10,002 nucleotides of DNA from Psychrobacter sp. UBA6766 (GTDB lineage: Bacteria > Pseudomonadota > Gammaproteobacteria > Pseudomonadales > Moraxellaceae): NCBI RefSeq assembly GCF_002453355.1, contig NZ_DKGQ01000041.1:1-10002 (forward strand), read 5' to 3'. Position numbers and translations under genes: made by a program. The notes beneath the pieces were generated by a model. That model did no database searches, had not been told where the DNA came from, and saw nothing but the letters and a program-made list of their open reading frames with translations. The stretch's first letter is position 1. The number at the start of each line of letters is the position of its first letter. Shown here piece after piece: positions 1 to 7,349 of this stretch.

Positions 1-24
1 CTTAGATTAACACACCAAGTGCAA
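1..24 (+). repeat. Left terminal inverted repeat of the IS30 element
   Basis: This end begins CTTAGATTAACACA and matches the reverse complement of 1034-1057 at 22 of 24 positions; the two mismatches are adjacent, at positions 15-16. It lies downstream of the transposase stop codon. One or more terminal bases could lie outside the window. Confidence 0.9.
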
Positions 25-26
25 CG

Positions 27-953
27 CTAATTAATATTATAGAACGCCTGCATAGGCGTCTTAAACCCTAATCGTTTTCTTGGTCTGTTGTTTAGTTTGT
101 TCTCAATGTCCTGTATTTCATTATCAGAGACTTGTCTAAAGTCACAACCCTTAGGCAAGTACTCTCTGATAAGGCCATTGGTATTCTCGTTGGTTCCTCG
201 CTGCCATGACGCATAAGCATCGGCAAAGAAGAAAGGGCTAAAGAGCTTTTGTTTCACCTTCTTATGCTGAGCAAACTCTTTACCATTGTCAGAGGTAATG
301 GTCTTAACCTGCAAACTCACTGGCGCTAAGAGTTCTATCATTGCCTCTGATACTTGCTGTGCTGTTTTATGACCCACACGCTTCATCTTCAGCAGCCCCG
401 TTTTACGTTCAACGAGCGTGACAATCGCTTGCTTGTGATGCTGACCGATAACGGTATCCGCTTCCCAGTCACCAATACGTGAGCGTTCTTCAACAATACA
501 AGGGCGCTCATGAATCGAGACTCTGTCATTGATACGGCCTCGAGTCTCAGCGGTTAGACGCTGCCGGTATGGTTTGGCTTTACGTCTGAGACACTGCCAC
601 AATGTGCCGCCCTGCCTCTTATCACGCCAAATATAGCGATAAATGCTCATATGACTGATACCAGCATGAACGCCAGATATTTGCTCAGGACTCCAGTTCT
701 CTTTAAGCTTGTCTGTCACCCATGCCCAGATGTCAGCCACAATAGTTATGGCGTTGTTAGCCCGTCTGTCACAAGCCTTGTTATTAGCATGCTTTGCTCG
801 GTAACCTCGTAGGCTTTTATTGCGTCTAAGCTCTCTTGATATGGTACTGGGACTTCTGTTTAACGCCCTCGCTATAAAATTAATACTATGTTTTGCCCCT
901 TTAAGGACATAAATCTGGTATCGTTCCCCTAGGCTTAGATGTGTATAGCTCAT
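27..953 (-). CDS. IS30-family DDE transposase
   Basis: This is the transposase that cuts and joins the ends of the surrounding IS. The N-terminal ~45 residues form a helix-turn-helix of the IS30/HTH_38 kind (LSLGERYQIYVL followed by IARALNRSPSTISRELRRN), which would bind the inverted repeats. The integrase-like catalytic core has the acidic triad D166 (in WEADTVIG), D222 (in TSDNGKEF) and E256 (in GTNENTNG). The D222-E256 interval of 33 residues and the GTNENTNGLIREYLPKG block are hallmarks of the family. The 308-residue length is within the normal range and no frameshift or internal stop is seen. The ATG at 953 is preceded by GAGA-type purines about seven bases upstream. It should be functional as far as sequence shows. 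Confidence 0.95.
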   Translation of the reverse strand: MSYTHLSLGERYQIYVLKGAKHSINFIARALNRSPSTISRELRRNKSLRGYRAKHANNKACDRRANNAITIVADIWAWVTDKLKENWSPEQISGVHAGISHMSIYRYIWRDKRQGGTLWQCLRRKAKPYRQRLTAETRGRINDRVSIHERPCIVEERSRIGDWEADTVIGQHHKQAIVTLVERKTGLLKMKRVGHKTAQQVSEAMIELLAPVSLQVKTITSDNGKEFAQHKKVKQKLFSPFFFADAYASWQRGTNENTNGLIREYLPKGCDFRQVSDNEIQDIENKLNNRPRKRLGFKTPMQAFYNIN

Positions 954-1033
954 GGTTGCAATCTCACTTTGGTCGGTGGATAAAAACTTTGATGCTAGCG
1001 CATCTAGGTCTTTTTTTCACCTTGCATTTGGTA

Positions 1034-1057
1034 TTGCACTTCATGTGTTAATCTAAG
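1034..1057 (-). repeat. Right terminal inverted repeat of the IS30 element
   Basis: Read on the minus strand it begins CTTAGATTAACACA, continues TG, then AAGTGCAA, pairing with the left end. It is on the promoter-proximal side of the transposase, about 80 bp upstream of the start codon. Confidence 0.9.
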
Positions 1058-1085
1058 CTATAATATTTAAGGCATTTATTGAGTG

Positions 1086-3047
1086 TTATGCTGCTTTAGT
1101 TCCTTCTTGATAACCCGCGACGAACTGCTTAAACCGCTGCTTTAGCCAAGGGACATCAAACTCTTTTTGTTTTTCGTTCAACTCAAACAATACCGATTCA
1201 AGCTCATCTAATGGAAAGCTATGTTCTATAGCTTGCATGATCAATGGATGATAAGTCGATTCAATGTTGTCTTCACCAATGATCAGCTCTTCATAGAGCT
1301 TTTCTCCGGCTCTAAGACCCGTAAAAATGACTTCGATATCACCTTCAGGATGGGCAGCATCTTTAATATCAAAGCCACTTAAATGAATCATTCGATGCGC
1401 TAGATCAACAATCTTAACTGGCTCGCCCATATCGAGGACAAACACTTCACCACCCGATGCCATTGCGCCTGCTTGGATAACCAGATTTGCCGCCTCTGGA
1501 ATCGTCATAAAGTAACGAGTCACATCAGGATGAGTGACCGTAATCGGCTTACCTTGCTCTATCTGCTTAGTAAATAACGGTACAACAGAGCCCGATGAGC
1601 CAAGAACGTTACCAAAACGCACCATACTAATACAGGTTTGGCTATCCGTTTGGCTTAGCGCTTGGCAAACCAACTCTGCTAAACGCTTAGATGCGCCCAT
1701 CACATTGGTTGGTCTTACGGCTTTATCTGTTGAAATGAGAACAAAGGTCTCTACATTTGCTGCAATCGCCGCTCGGGCACAGTGATACGTGCCTTTGGTA
1801 TTATTAATAACGCCTTCAAAAGGATTATGCTCTACCATTGGCACATGTTTATAGGCGGCTGCATGATAAACCGTTTGGATATGATAGAGATTTAGTATTC
1901 TGAGCAGGTTCGATTCATTAGTGACATTACCGATGACCGCAACAATTTTAATATCTTGATAAGCAGGCGTATTGGCTTGTTTGATGGTTAGCTCTTGATG
2001 GATGCTATAAAGCGCAAACTCAGATAGCTCATAAAGAACGAGACATTTTGGCTTATTCTTGATTACTTGACGGCACAACTCGCTACCGATAGAACCACCA
2101 GCACCAGTGACTAATACACATTTGCCACTGATGTTTTTTTGTAGTAACAGTAGATCAGGCTCAACAGTTTGACGATCTAAAACGTCTAGGATATCTACCT
2201 TGCGCATACTACTGACAGTCACTTTTCCATCAGCGATTTCTTCTAGGCTTGGTAATTCTTTAATCTTTATCGCAATACCTGAAAGTTTATCTATAATCTG
2301 TCTTTTTTGCGCGCGGCTGATAGAAGGAATAGCCAAAAATACCTGCGCAATATCTAATTCTTCTACTAAGCTTACTAAATCATGAGCCGGATAAATCTTT
2401 TTACCGAGCAAATAAGCACCAGCAAGCTGTGGATCATCATCAACATAAGCCACAACATTATATTTATGTGAGTTTCTTAAACCTTCTAATAAATCTCGAC
2501 CAGCCTCTCCGGCGCCGTAAATAACAACATTATCATAAACACCATCGTCTTTAAGGCGACGCTGAGCTCTACCGCTCCAGCGCATTAAAATCTCACGAAT
2601 AATAAGACGACTATTCCATAACCAGATAAAGAAGAAAAACAGAAATATAATGGGTACGGAGCGCGGTATATCTTCTAAAGGATTTAAATAAATGACGAAC
2701 TCATAGACCACCATAAGCAAAAAGAACAGCTTTGCCACACTACCCATAACCGTATCTAAAAAACCACGTGCTACGCCTTTATAGAAACCAATCAAATATA
2801 AACCGACGATGGGCAGCGTACCATAAGATAATAATATGATAGGGCTAATGTTATGAGCGATATCACCATAGCGCAACGACAAAGCTAAGAACAGACAAAC
2901 TAAAGACATTGCCAAGTCTGTAGTGATTAAAATCGCTCGCTTAACGCTACGGGGCAACGATAACAAGTATTCGGCTATACGTTGTAGCCAGCCAGTTTTG
3001 CTATTAAGTGATGGATAATCACTTGACGGTTTTGAATTAGTAGACAT
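1086..3047 (-). CDS. pglF: Membrane-bound UDP-GlcNAc 4,6-dehydratase-like polysaccharide biosynthesis protein (WbpM/PglF/Gdr/CapD type)
   Basis: It belongs to the large nucleoside-diphosphate-sugar dehydratases that convert UDP-GlcNAc to the UDP-4-keto-6-deoxy sugar, a precursor of QuiNAc, FucNAc or bacillosamine-type residues. From the ATG at 3047 (653 aa) it has about four hydrophobic helices within residues 36-150, a first Rossmann fold (GAGEAG at 178-183) and the catalytic SDR domain with NAD-binding GAGGSIGS at 315-322. The active-site segment has T440-D441-K442 and then M450-xxx-K454, where Met replaces the usual SDR Tyr, as known for WbpM/PglF. Translation could also start at a TTG at 3056, but the AAGTGG purine stretch abuts that codon and suits the ATG better. 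It follows wzc by about 50 bp and is presumably in the same operon. The exact sugar product is inferred from family, and the symbol is one of several in use. Confidence 0.85.
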   Translation of the reverse strand: MSTNSKPSSDYPSLNSKTGWLQRIAEYLLSLPRSVKRAILITTDLAMSLVCLFLALSLRYGDIAHNISPIILLSYGTLPIVGLYLIGFYKGVARGFLDTVMGSVAKLFFLLMVVYEFVIYLNPLEDIPRSVPIIFLFFFFIWLWNSRLIIREILMRWSGRAQRRLKDDGVYDNVVIYGAGEAGRDLLEGLRNSHKYNVVAYVDDDPQLAGAYLLGKKIYPAHDLVSLVEELDIAQVFLAIPSISRAQKRQIIDKLSGIAIKIKELPSLEEIADGKVTVSSMRKVDILDVLDRQTVEPDLLLLQKNISGKCVLVTGAGGSIGSELCRQVIKNKPKCLVLYELSEFALYSIHQELTIKQANTPAYQDIKIVAVIGNVTNESNLLRILNLYHIQTVYHAAAYKHVPMVEHNPFEGVINNTKGTYHCARAAIAANVETFVLISTDKAVRPTNVMGASKRLAELVCQALSQTDSQTCISMVRFGNVLGSSGSVVPLFTKQIEQGKPITVTHPDVTRYFMTIPEAANLVIQAGAMASGGEVFVLDMGEPVKIVDLAHRMIHLSGFDIKDAAHPEGDIEVIFTGLRAGEKLYEELIIGEDNIESTYHPLIMQAIEHSFPLDELESVLFELNEKQKEFDVPWLKQRFKQFVAGYQEGTKAA

Positions 3048-3099
3048 AACACTCAACCACTTAAAAACGTGAATTTTGGTAGAATTTCCAAAAAGCTAA

Positions 3100-5364
3100 C
3101 TATTGGTTATTACCATAAGCATAACTATAGTGATAACTATATTTGCTCATAATCCCTTGTTGTACATCGTTGAGAATGATACCGTCGACTTTTATATTGG
3201 CTTTATTCATCTGATTAACCGCATAAACCAGCTGCCCTTCTATAGAATCGTCGTATCTAGTTACCATCAATACCTTATCAGCGTGCTGGGCTAATATCAT
3301 AGCGTCAGAAGCGGCCAATACTGGTGGCGAGTCGATTAAAATATAATCATAGTGTAGGTTTAGTTCTGCCATCAAATGATTAAAACTGCCATTCGCTAAT
3401 AATGAAGCAGGGTTACGCGGATGCTGACCACGTGGCATAAAGTCAATATTATCTATGCCTGTTGAATGAATAAAGCTTGCTAGTTTATTACTCTCTTGGC
3501 TAGTAATAACTTCTGTAGTTTTGGCGTTAGATTTTAATAAATGAGTCTTATCCTGTGATAAATAGTCCGCCAAGCCATTATCTTGGCTCATGCTAAACAT
3601 TCTATGTAGCTCACCCAAGCGCATATCAGCATCGATAATCAGCACTTTTTTATCTAACTGCGCAAATACTTCTGTAAGATTTGCAGAGATAAATGACTTA
3701 CCAACGCCTGGGCTTTCGCCAGTAATCAAGATAACTTTGGCGCGCTGACCAGCCCGCCCTTGTACTGGCATGCCAAACATTAGATTCGTTCTTAAGCTTT
3801 TAATAGCTTCATAGCTCAAACTATTATTATCAACATAAGCCAACAAACGATTAGGTGCTTTCTTATTCTTACGCAGTCTTGTCAATAGTGGCGAACGTGG
3901 AATCGTCGCTACTACAGGAACGCCCGTTTTACCCTCAATACGCTCAGGGTCTTTGACCACATTTCTAAGCATATTTTTAAGCAGTACCAGCATCGTTCCA
4001 AGCATCGCTCCTAACAGCATGGCCAATATCATAATTTGCAATTTCTTTGGTGCAATGGCCTTATAAGTACTGATAGGCAAATCGATGATACGGGCGAAAC
4101 CAATTTGACCCGCTTTAACGATTTTTAACTGTTCATAGTTTTTAAGTAGCGTCAGATAAATCTCTCTATTAATCGTCGTGTCAGCTGACAGTTGTAAAAA
4201 CTCTCTTTGTATCTCAGGTAAACCGGCGATAGTATCGTCTATCTCATTTTTTCTAGCATTAAGTACCGCCAGTTGCTCATTGATCTGCACAACCAAAGGG
4301 TGTTCTTCTGTGTAGTAAGTCGTGAGATCCGCTTTTTTAAGCTTCAATTCATTAAGTTGGGCATCGATTTGCGAGTTTTCTGTCAATAACAACTCTGCTT
4401 CTTTGCCTACATCAATAGTGCCGTACTTTTTACGGAAATCATTAAATACTGCTTCAGAGTCTTCCAGTTTTTTCTTTAACGTTGGAATCTGAGTTTCCAT
4501 AAAACTAATGGTTTTAGTAGTTTCTTCGGAACCACGCGACTGATTTTGATCAATGTAAGATAAGACAATTTGTTTTAATATCAAGCTGGTTTGTTGCTGA
4601 TTAGTACCCGTCATAGATAGCTGAATAATGCCTGTTTGCTTGCCTTTTTCAACCACAGATAGGGCACTATTTATCTGGTCAGTCGTGGTTTGAAGAGATT
4701 GCTTAGTGATATTAACCGAGTAGCCATCAGCTGGAAGATCATTGACTGTGATTTGAATCTGACCATCTGTGCCTTTAAATAAATGCGCCTTACCGATCTG
4801 ACCTTTAAAATCGTCAAAACCATTAGTTAACAAAAACCCTGTCGCGGAGCGTGTCAAAGTAAAAGATTGATTTAAATACTCTTGTGAGACATTAAATTGG
4901 CTAATTCTTACTTCACCATCTTCGGTTTTAAGAGATACTCCTTCAGGTTTATTTATTTGAGTATCCGTACTATTGCTCTTGATTCTATCCAACGCGCCAA
5001 TATTAGGATCGGACAAACGAATTCGTAGATGTAACAAATTAACCACTGGCTCTAAGATCATACGCGATCTTATCAGCTCTGCTTCTGCTTGGGCTTTACT
5101 GACTTCAGAGCCAATCAGCTCAGAAATATCCGCACCTAATGCGGCAACGCCCTTAGAATTCTCTTCAATTTGGATCAGTGCATCCGACTTAAAAGTAGGA
5201 TTGACGTATCTGCTATACAAAATCCCTATCACCAACCCTAATACAGCAAAAAACACAATGACTTTCCAGCCACGCAAAATGGCAAACAGTAGCGCCATAA
5301 GATCAATTTCGTCATTATCTTCTTTAGAAGCAGCGTTTGATAAGTTCTTTGAATCTGTATTCAT
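3100..5364 (-). CDS. wzc: Wzc-type tyrosine autokinase / polysaccharide co-polymerase
   Basis: This inner-membrane protein controls chain length and export of capsule or exopolysaccharide, contacts Wza across the periplasm, and autophosphorylates on a C-terminal tyrosine tail. The 754 residues contain an EIDL motif, TM1 at about 32-50, a Wzz/GNVR periplasmic domain with a helical region (about 290-415) and a PEIQREFLQL segment at 383-392. A proline-containing stretch leads into TM2 at about 442-463. The cytoplasmic BY-kinase has Walker A GESPGVGKS (549-557), Walker A' VLIIDADMR (574-582) and Walker B ILIDSP (675-680). The tail has five alternating tyrosines (Y742, 744, 746, 748, 750). Start at ATG 5364 has no strong Shine-Dalgarno. 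It lies 45 bp after wzb, whose product should dephosphorylate the tyrosine tail. Confidence 0.96.
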   Translation of the reverse strand: MNTDSKNLSNAASKEDNDEIDLMALLFAILRGWKVIVFFAVLGLVIGILYSRYVNPTFKSDALIQIEENSKGVAALGADISELIGSEVSKAQAEAELIRSRMILEPVVNLLHLRIRLSDPNIGALDRIKSNSTDTQINKPEGVSLKTEDGEVRISQFNVSQEYLNQSFTLTRSATGFLLTNGFDDFKGQIGKAHLFKGTDGQIQITVNDLPADGYSVNITKQSLQTTTDQINSALSVVEKGKQTGIIQLSMTGTNQQQTSLILKQIVLSYIDQNQSRGSEETTKTISFMETQIPTLKKKLEDSEAVFNDFRKKYGTIDVGKEAELLLTENSQIDAQLNELKLKKADLTTYYTEEHPLVVQINEQLAVLNARKNEIDDTIAGLPEIQREFLQLSADTTINREIYLTLLKNYEQLKIVKAGQIGFARIIDLPISTYKAIAPKKLQIMILAMLLGAMLGTMLVLLKNMLRNVVKDPERIEGKTGVPVVATIPRSPLLTRLRKNKKAPNRLLAYVDNNSLSYEAIKSLRTNLMFGMPVQGRAGQRAKVILITGESPGVGKSFISANLTEVFAQLDKKVLIIDADMRLGELHRMFSMSQDNGLADYLSQDKTHLLKSNAKTTEVITSQESNKLASFIHSTGIDNIDFMPRGQHPRNPASLLANGSFNHLMAELNLHYDYILIDSPPVLAASDAMILAQHADKVLMVTRYDDSIEGQLVYAVNQMNKANIKVDGIILNDVQQGIMSKYSYHYSYAYGNNQ

Positions 5365-5409
5365 AACTGTATGGTCATCACTTAAGGTTAATCGTTTAAT
5401 AGCAGCTAT

Positions 5410-5841
5410 TTAGCTAATTTTATCGGCCCACTGTTCTAGGCTAACAACAATATCTTGATATGCTGTCTGAAACGCACTCATCTCATGTTTATAGGGGTCG
5501 GCAATATCTTTGTCTTGCCAATGACCGAGCTTAAAAGTCTTGCCGCGACAAAACGGCCAGCGCTCTTCGATCCATTTGGTCTGACTGTCTGACATAGTAA
5601 AAATCAAATCCGCTTTTTTTGCCAAACCTTCATCGATTTGTTTGGCGACATGACTAGTGATATCGATTTCTTGTTTAGTCATAATCTCTAGCGCGGCAGG
5701 ATCTGCAGAGTGCCCGACTAAAGCCCCTACCCCTGCAGAATCGATATTTTTATGAGGGTAACGTTGTTTTAATAACGCTTCTGCCATGGGACTACGGCAA
5801 ATATTGCCGACACACACCACTAAAATATTATCAAATGCCAT
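5410..5841 (-). CDS. wzb: Low-molecular-weight protein-tyrosine phosphatase Wzb
   Basis: A cytoplasmic phosphatase, expected to remove phosphate from the tyrosine tail of Wzc so that the kinase cycles between states needed for polymer assembly. The 143-residue protein is a full-length LMW-PTP: the P-loop C10-VGNIC-R16-S17 sits near the N-terminus and the general-acid motif D115-P116-Y117 near the C-terminus, both intact. It lies between wza and wzc with gaps of 34 and 45 bp, the standard arrangement for group-1-like capsule and colanic-acid operons. An AGGT element lies about a dozen bases before the ATG, a rather loose ribosome-binding site. Confidence 0.95.
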   Translation of the reverse strand: MAFDNILVVCVGNICRSPMAEALLKQRYPHKNIDSAGVGALVGHSADPAALEIMTKQEIDITSHVAKQIDEGLAKKADLIFTMSDSQTKWIEERWPFCRGKTFKLGHWQDKDIADPYKHEMSAFQTAYQDIVVSLEQWADKIS

Positions 5842-5875
5842 AATAATTATTACCTATTATTTATAAACCCAATAC

Positions 5876-6982
5876 CTATAAGCCTGAGAGCGATCTAATA
5901 GCTGATGTAGAAGGTAAAATAGCGCTGATAACACGATTCCAACGCGTTAAGCCAGTTGGATCGACATAAACAATATCATTCGGGTGCATCTCGAAACGAT
6001 TGGCTAGCGCAAAGCTGGTTATGGTCTGCATATCTACATAGTAAATATCTGTCGCTCGTGTATTTAAATTATCACGTACCACATATATTTTAGCCGCATT
6101 TGCTGTAGCAGAATTAAGCCCTTTAGACTCACCCAAAACCTGCGCCAAACTAATACCTTGCTCTAAAATAGGCACTGGCTCTACTTGACCAAACTCACCT
6201 AAAACATATACTTTATTACGGTCTTGACTATTGACGTGGATAGAGTCGCCATCTCGCAGGTAAATTTGGTTAGCAGAAGCGCCCATTTGGCGCAGCGACT
6301 CCAGTCCGATGTTATAGCTAGTACCGTTACGGTTTAGCACGACATTATTTGAGTCGCCCGTAGGAGTGGCTCCGCCGGCCATAGAAATTGCGCCATAGAG
6401 CGACACAGGCACATCAGCAATAGCAAACTCGCCCGGTTGTTTTACCTCACCATCAATAAAGAATTTATTGCCACGGTAGTTAACGATTTTGACCTGCGGG
6501 TCTGAATATTTAAGATAACGTTGCAGTTGTTTCTGTAAATTGGCCGTAAATTGTGGCACGCTCATGCCACTGGCTTTAATACGTCCAATAAGTGGAAACT
6601 GTACAAAACCTTGTTGATCAACAGGGAAGCCCAAAGCATAAGGGTTGGCAGTGTTACTACTATTTGTCAAAGGCGGCGCAATCTCTGGATACCCTACTAG
6701 CGTAATACCTAAAATATCACCTTCCGAGATTCGGTAATCAACTTGCCCAGAGGTTCTTAGCAAACGCGTTAAATCGCTACTAGGAACAACGGCCTGCTTC
6801 GGTGGTAGCGTCGCCAAATTTAACGGCTGCACATTAAACTGTATACCACTCGCAGCTACGAATGAACCACTGGGCGGCAGATCACCAGATTGTAGGCCAG
6901 AGTTAATGCTGGAACAGCCTGAAATCAGACCTATCATAAGCACAGACGCCACACCTAATAACTTTGATGAATTGAAGAACAT
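5876..6982 (-). CDS. wza: Wza-type outer-membrane polysaccharide export lipoprotein
   Basis: It forms the outer-membrane channel through which capsule or exopolysaccharide leaves the cell. From the ATG at 6982 (368 aa) it opens with a lipoprotein signal peptide ending in the lipobox LISG-C23, followed by Ser-Ser. Then come a polysaccharide-export domain (YRISEGD at 83-89), SLBB-like segments (FFIDGEVKQPGEF at 174-186 and KVYVLGEFGQVEPVPIL at 257-273) and a C-terminal segment, GLTRWNRVISAILPS at 344-358, like the Wza helix that lines the outer-membrane pore. The frame also extends to a GTG at 7003, adding seven residues. The ATG is preferred because AAAGG sits seven bases before it while the GTG has no ribosome-binding site. 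It is the first gene of the leftward operon. Confidence 0.94.
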   Translation of the reverse strand: MFFNSSKLLGVASVLMIGLISGCSSINSGLQSGDLPPSGSFVAASGIQFNVQPLNLATLPPKQAVVPSSDLTRLLRTSGQVDYRISEGDILGITLVGYPEIAPPLTNSSNTANPYALGFPVDQQGFVQFPLIGRIKASGMSVPQFTANLQKQLQRYLKYSDPQVKIVNYRGNKFFIDGEVKQPGEFAIADVPVSLYGAISMAGGATPTGDSNNVVLNRNGTSYNIGLESLRQMGASANQIYLRDGDSIHVNSQDRNKVYVLGEFGQVEPVPILEQGISLAQVLGESKGLNSATANAAKIYVVRDNLNTRATDIYYVDMQTITSFALANRFEMHPNDIVYVDPTGLTRWNRVISAILPSTSAIRSLSGL

Positions 6983-6989
6983 AAAAAAA

Positions 6990-6994
6990 CCTTT
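6990..6994 (-). promoter_or_regulatory. Ribosome-binding site deciding the wza start
   Basis: On the minus strand AAAGG is followed by seven T residues and then ATG at 6982, a good Shine-Dalgarno spacing. It lies inside the longer frame from GTG 7003 and so argues for the shorter protein, whose signal peptide is then of typical length with the lipobox cysteine at residue 23. Confidence 0.65.
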
Positions 6995-7236
6995 ATAAAT
7001 CACAGATATAAGTAGCGTCTAGCAACGAGCGCAATTGAGACAACTATACTAAAAAGTTACACCAACCATAAAAAAAGCAAAGCCATAATAACATAGGTGG
7101 TTAAATAGTGAATAATAATAGGCTATTTTTGGTAAAAATTACGCAATAGTAACAATTAATTTATATTCATTTCTTATGAAGCTTTTAATTTTTAATGTCA
7201 ATTAGGGATACTTAATAAAACATCATCTATTCGTTA

Positions 7237-7265
7237 ATTATAATAGCCTTAAAAGCTAATCTTAA
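7237..7265 (-). promoter_or_regulatory. Candidate sigma-70 promoter for the wza-wzb-wzc-dehydratase operon
   Basis: On the minus strand TTAAGA (7265-7260, four of six to the -35 consensus) is separated by 17 bp from a perfect TATAAT (7242-7237). Transcription would start near 7230, leaving a leader of roughly 250 nt before wza. An alternative -10, TATAGT at 7048-7043, lies closer to the gene but has only a poor -35. In such AT-rich DNA chance matches are common, so this is a candidate only. Confidence 0.4.
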
Positions 7266-7292
7266 ACATAACTTCGATAAATAGCGTATAAT
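7262..7292 (+). promoter_or_regulatory. Candidate sigma-70 promoter for rluB
   Basis: A perfect TATAAT at 7287-7292 lies about 58 bp before the rluB start codon. The best -35-like hexamer, TTAAAC at 7262-7267, is weak and gives a long 19-bp spacer. It overlaps the -35 of the candidate leftward promoter, so the two may compete for polymerase. Confidence 0.4.
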
Positions 7293-7337
7293 ACTCAGTC
7301 TAATTTTATACATTGAGAAATGTAAACCCACCGACTC

Positions 7338-7343
7338 AAGGAT
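7338..7343 (+). promoter_or_regulatory. Ribosome-binding site of rluB
   Basis: AAGGAT lies six bases before the ATG at 7350, supporting this start; the S4 domain begins immediately after it, as in other RluB proteins. Confidence 0.75.
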
Positions 7344-7349
7344 ATCGTT

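Larger units (their letters stand above)
1..1057 (-). mobile_element. IS30-family insertion sequence, apparently complete
   Basis: The element is bounded by near-perfect terminal inverted repeats (22 of 24 positions match) and holds a single leftward transposase that fills almost the whole length, as is usual for IS30 elements of about 1.0-1.1 kb. The right end lies 28 bp beyond the stop codon of the polysaccharide dehydratase gene, in the same orientation as the capsule operon, so read-through from that operon could reach the transposase. The left end coincides with the first base of the window. The outermost bases and the short target duplication usual for IS30 (2-3 bp) therefore cannot be verified on that side. 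The intact reading frame and ends suggest a recent or still active copy. Confidence 0.9.
6983..7349. other. Divergent AT-rich intergenic region between wza and rluB
   Basis: No coding sequence is credible in these 367 bp; the only frames are a few codons long. The region is strongly AT-rich and contains candidate promoters for both directions in its rluB-proximal third, giving the capsule operon a possible leader of over 200 nt. The RfaH-responsive ops core GGCGGTAG, common upstream of enterobacterial capsule operons, was looked for on the minus strand and not found. Confidence 0.6.

Noticed and set aside
1534..1785. Plus-strand open frame of 83 codons within the dehydratase gene, and similar frames opposite wzc, rluB and the right-hand genes
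   Set aside because: They are antisense or out-of-frame shadows of well-supported genes, without family resemblance or start signals.
3074..3093. Small hairpin (TTTTGG with CCAAAA) between wzc and the dehydratase gene, compared with the attenuator after wzc in some capsule operons
   Set aside because: Only six mostly A-T pairs and no terminating T-run in the right place; too weak to call.
6790..6812. GGTGGTAGCGT on the plus strand, resembling an RfaH ops element
   Set aside because: It lies inside wza and on the strand opposite to operon transcription, so it cannot act as an ops site for this operon.
7180..7257. AGCTTTTAA and TTAAAAGCT as a 9-bp inverted pair flanking the candidate capsule promoter
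   Set aside because: Arms are 60 bp apart in very AT-rich DNA, where such matches occur by chance; no support for an operator.
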